Positions 41,611 to 43,002 of a DNA stretch of 43,002 nucleotides are shown one piece after another. This DNA comes from Candidatus Ruminococcus intestinipullorum (GTDB lineage Bacteria > Bacillota > Clostridia > Lachnospirales > Lachnospiraceae), in contig JAHLFA010000066.1 of assembly GCA_018883985.1 (NCBI GenBank), positions 1 through 43,002 of the forward strand, read 5' to 3'. The position numbers and the translations under genes were made by a program. The stretch's first letter is position 1; the number at the start of each line of letters is the position of its first letter. The notes under the pieces are model-generated. The model ran no database searches. It had not been told where the DNA came from and was given only the letters and a program-made list of their open reading frames with translations.

Positions 41611-43002
41611 ATGGGAATCGGAAAAAAGAACTTAATTTTTTCCAGAGGTATCATGTTTACACTGATATCGTTTATTTTAGTTTTTCTATTAAGTTTTGAA
41701 AGTGTAATGGTAGTCTCTGCGGAATCAGATAACAAGAAGACAATTCGGGTAGCATACGTTTTGTGGGAGAACTTTCAAGAAGGTGCCGAAGGAGAGCCAA
41801 AGTCAGGCTACAGCTATGATTATTTGAAAAAGATTTCCTATTATACAGGCTGGAAGTATGAATATGTGTATGGTTCTTTTGCTGAGCTTTATGAAAAGTT
41901 AGTCTCAGGTGAAATAGATTTGATGGCGAACATTTCTTATACTGAAGAAAGAGCGAAGCAGATTTATTTTTCTAATTATGCTCAGGGAGATGAGTATTTC
42001 TATATATATGGGCAGGGAGGACAGACTAAGATAAATGGTAATGATCCTACTACATTTGAAGGTGCAAAGGTAGGGGTGAATGCTGGAAGTTATCAAATAG
42101 AACTGTTTGAAAAATGGTGTGAAGAAAATTCTGTACAGTGTGAAATTATAGAATATACGGATTTTCAGGAGAGAGTAGATGATTTAGCATCGGGAGCTTT
42201 AGATGCAACAGTAGGAACAGATGCATATTTAAGTTTAAACTGGGATCCACTCGTACAAATTGGAAAAGAGCCTTATTACTACGGGGTTTCTAGGGAGCGA
42301 AAAGATGTGCTCGTAGAACTGAATTCAGCGATGCAAGCCATCAAGACTGCAAATCCATTTTATAATGATGAGCTTAGAACAAAATATTTTAATCGAAATT
42401 CTAGTGTTATGGGGATGTTAACAGAGGATGAGAAGCAGTGGCTAAATCATTCTTCTGAGATTAGAGTGGGCTATTTGAGTAACTATATTCCATATAGTGA
42501 TACAAATACGAATACAGGTAAGATGGATGGAGTTGGAAAGGATTTATTAGACTCTATCAAAGAAGAGTACGGTATGGAGTATGATTCACAAGGATTTTCT
42601 TCCTATCCAGAGATGCTACAAGCACTACATAATAATGAAATAGATGTGATTTTTCCAGCATATGGAGATCCAGGTGCTGCAGAGTTATATGAATTAGTAG
42701 TAACAGATCCAGTCACAACAACCACCCTTACATTATATTATCGTGAGAATAAAATAGAAGATATAAAAACTGTGGTAATCAATCGGATGGATCCTTTTCA
42801 GGAGCAATATGCACTCTTACATTATCCTGAGGTAGAACAAATAAAGTATGATGATTTTTTGACATGTGCAAAAGCTGTAATCAATGAAGAAGTAGATTGC
42901 ACAATCCGAGAAACAGCCAGAATTGATAAAAACCACAAAGGGGTTAAAAAGGCGTTGCAAACGACGGCATTAAGAGATTTTGTGAATATCAGTTTTGGAG
43001 TT
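41611..43002 (+). CDS. Membrane-anchored sensor with tandem solute-binding domains, 3' end outside window
   Basis: 464 codons, open to the window end; AAGGAG 9 nt before ATG 41611. Residues about 15-38 are a hydrophobic signal/anchor (MFTLISFILVFLLSF then AESD). Then two SBP_bac_3-like extracytoplasmic domains: first about 45-255 (IRVAYVLWENF, GYSYDYLKKISYYTGWKYEYV, GEIDLMANISYTEERAKQIYFS), second from about 285 (EIRVGYLSNYIPYSD, GVGKDLLDSIKEEYGM, NEIDVIFPAYG). Such tandem modules usually precede PAS, GGDEF or histidine kinase domains in Lachnospiraceae sensors, but the output part is not visible. Ligand probably an amino acid or small molecule. Confidence 0.82.
   Translation, partial: MGIGKKNLIFSRGIMFTLISFILVFLLSFESVMVVSAESDNKKTIRVAYVLWENFQEGAEGEPKSGYSYDYLKKISYYTGWKYEYVYGSFAELYEKLVSGEIDLMANISYTEERAKQIYFSNYAQGDEYFYIYGQGGQTKINGNDPTTFEGAKVGVNAGSYQIELFEKWCEENSVQCEIIEYTDFQERVDDLASGALDATVGTDAYLSLNWDPLVQIGKEPYYYGVSRERKDVLVELNSAMQAIKTANPFYNDELRTKYFNRNSSVMGMLTEDEKQWLNHSSEIRVGYLSNYIPYSDTNTNTGKMDGVGKDLLDSIKEEYGMEYDSQGFSSYPEMLQALHNNEIDVIFPAYGDPGAAELYELVVTDPVTTTTLTLYYRENKIEDIKTVVINRMDPFQEQYALLHYPEVEQIKYDDFLTCAKAVINEEVDCTIRETARIDKNHKGVKKALQTTALRDFVNISFGV

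Overview
The host sequence is AT-rich, low-GC Gram-positive DNA. Strong ribosome binding sites, ATG/TTG/GTG starts, a diaminopimelate pathway using both DapL and Ddh, a sucrose operon, GH3 glucosidases with rumen/gut-type architecture and LytTR/GHKL signalling together suggest a gut Clostridia, most likely Lachnospiraceae. This is inferred from gene content; no 16S gene is present. A visibly GC-richer block (about 23690-31306) is foreign.

Layout. 1-5270: a sucrose operon (LacI-type regulator cut by the window edge, GH32 hydrolase, two CobW-type GTPases, PfkB fructokinase). 5381-7730: an HPr/Crh-like small protein, then dapF and dapL. 7857: tRNA-Gln(CUG) with a terminator and a perfect 49-nt palindrome. 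8137-14206: a membrane-anchored, circularly permuted GH3 protein, a GtrA-like membrane protein and a conventional GH3 glucosidase. 14248-16277 (minus): GHKL histidine kinase and LytTR response regulator. 16468: a second identical tRNA-Gln. 16665-19847: a YhgE/Pip membrane protein divergent from a TetR regulator.

19956-32906 is the most unusual region. A protein with an HTH-like helical N-terminal region is followed by a large protein kinase-STAND NTPase-TPR gene and then by a protein made of repeated beta-rich domains that has lost its export signal. The kinase-STAND gene is split by a mobilizable element of about 7.6 kb. The element has 20-bp terminal inverted repeats, a large serine recombinase, a MobV relaxase, a pMV158-like oriT at the end opposite the relaxase gene, a RepA-type protein, a Cys-rich VLP protein, an XRE regulator and a Mef-like efflux gene behind a leader peptide and tandem terminators. 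Precise removal of the element can restore a continuous frame of about 984 codons.

33024-43002: a MocR/PdxR-type regulator under a palindrome-covered promoter, a short-chain dehydrogenase (minus), a four-gene iron-siderophore ABC transporter with a DtxR-like operator, a rhodanese-TtcA fusion, meso-DAP dehydrogenase (ddh), and the start of a tandem solute-binding-domain membrane protein that runs off the window.

Assignments rest on motifs read by eye; no database search was possible.
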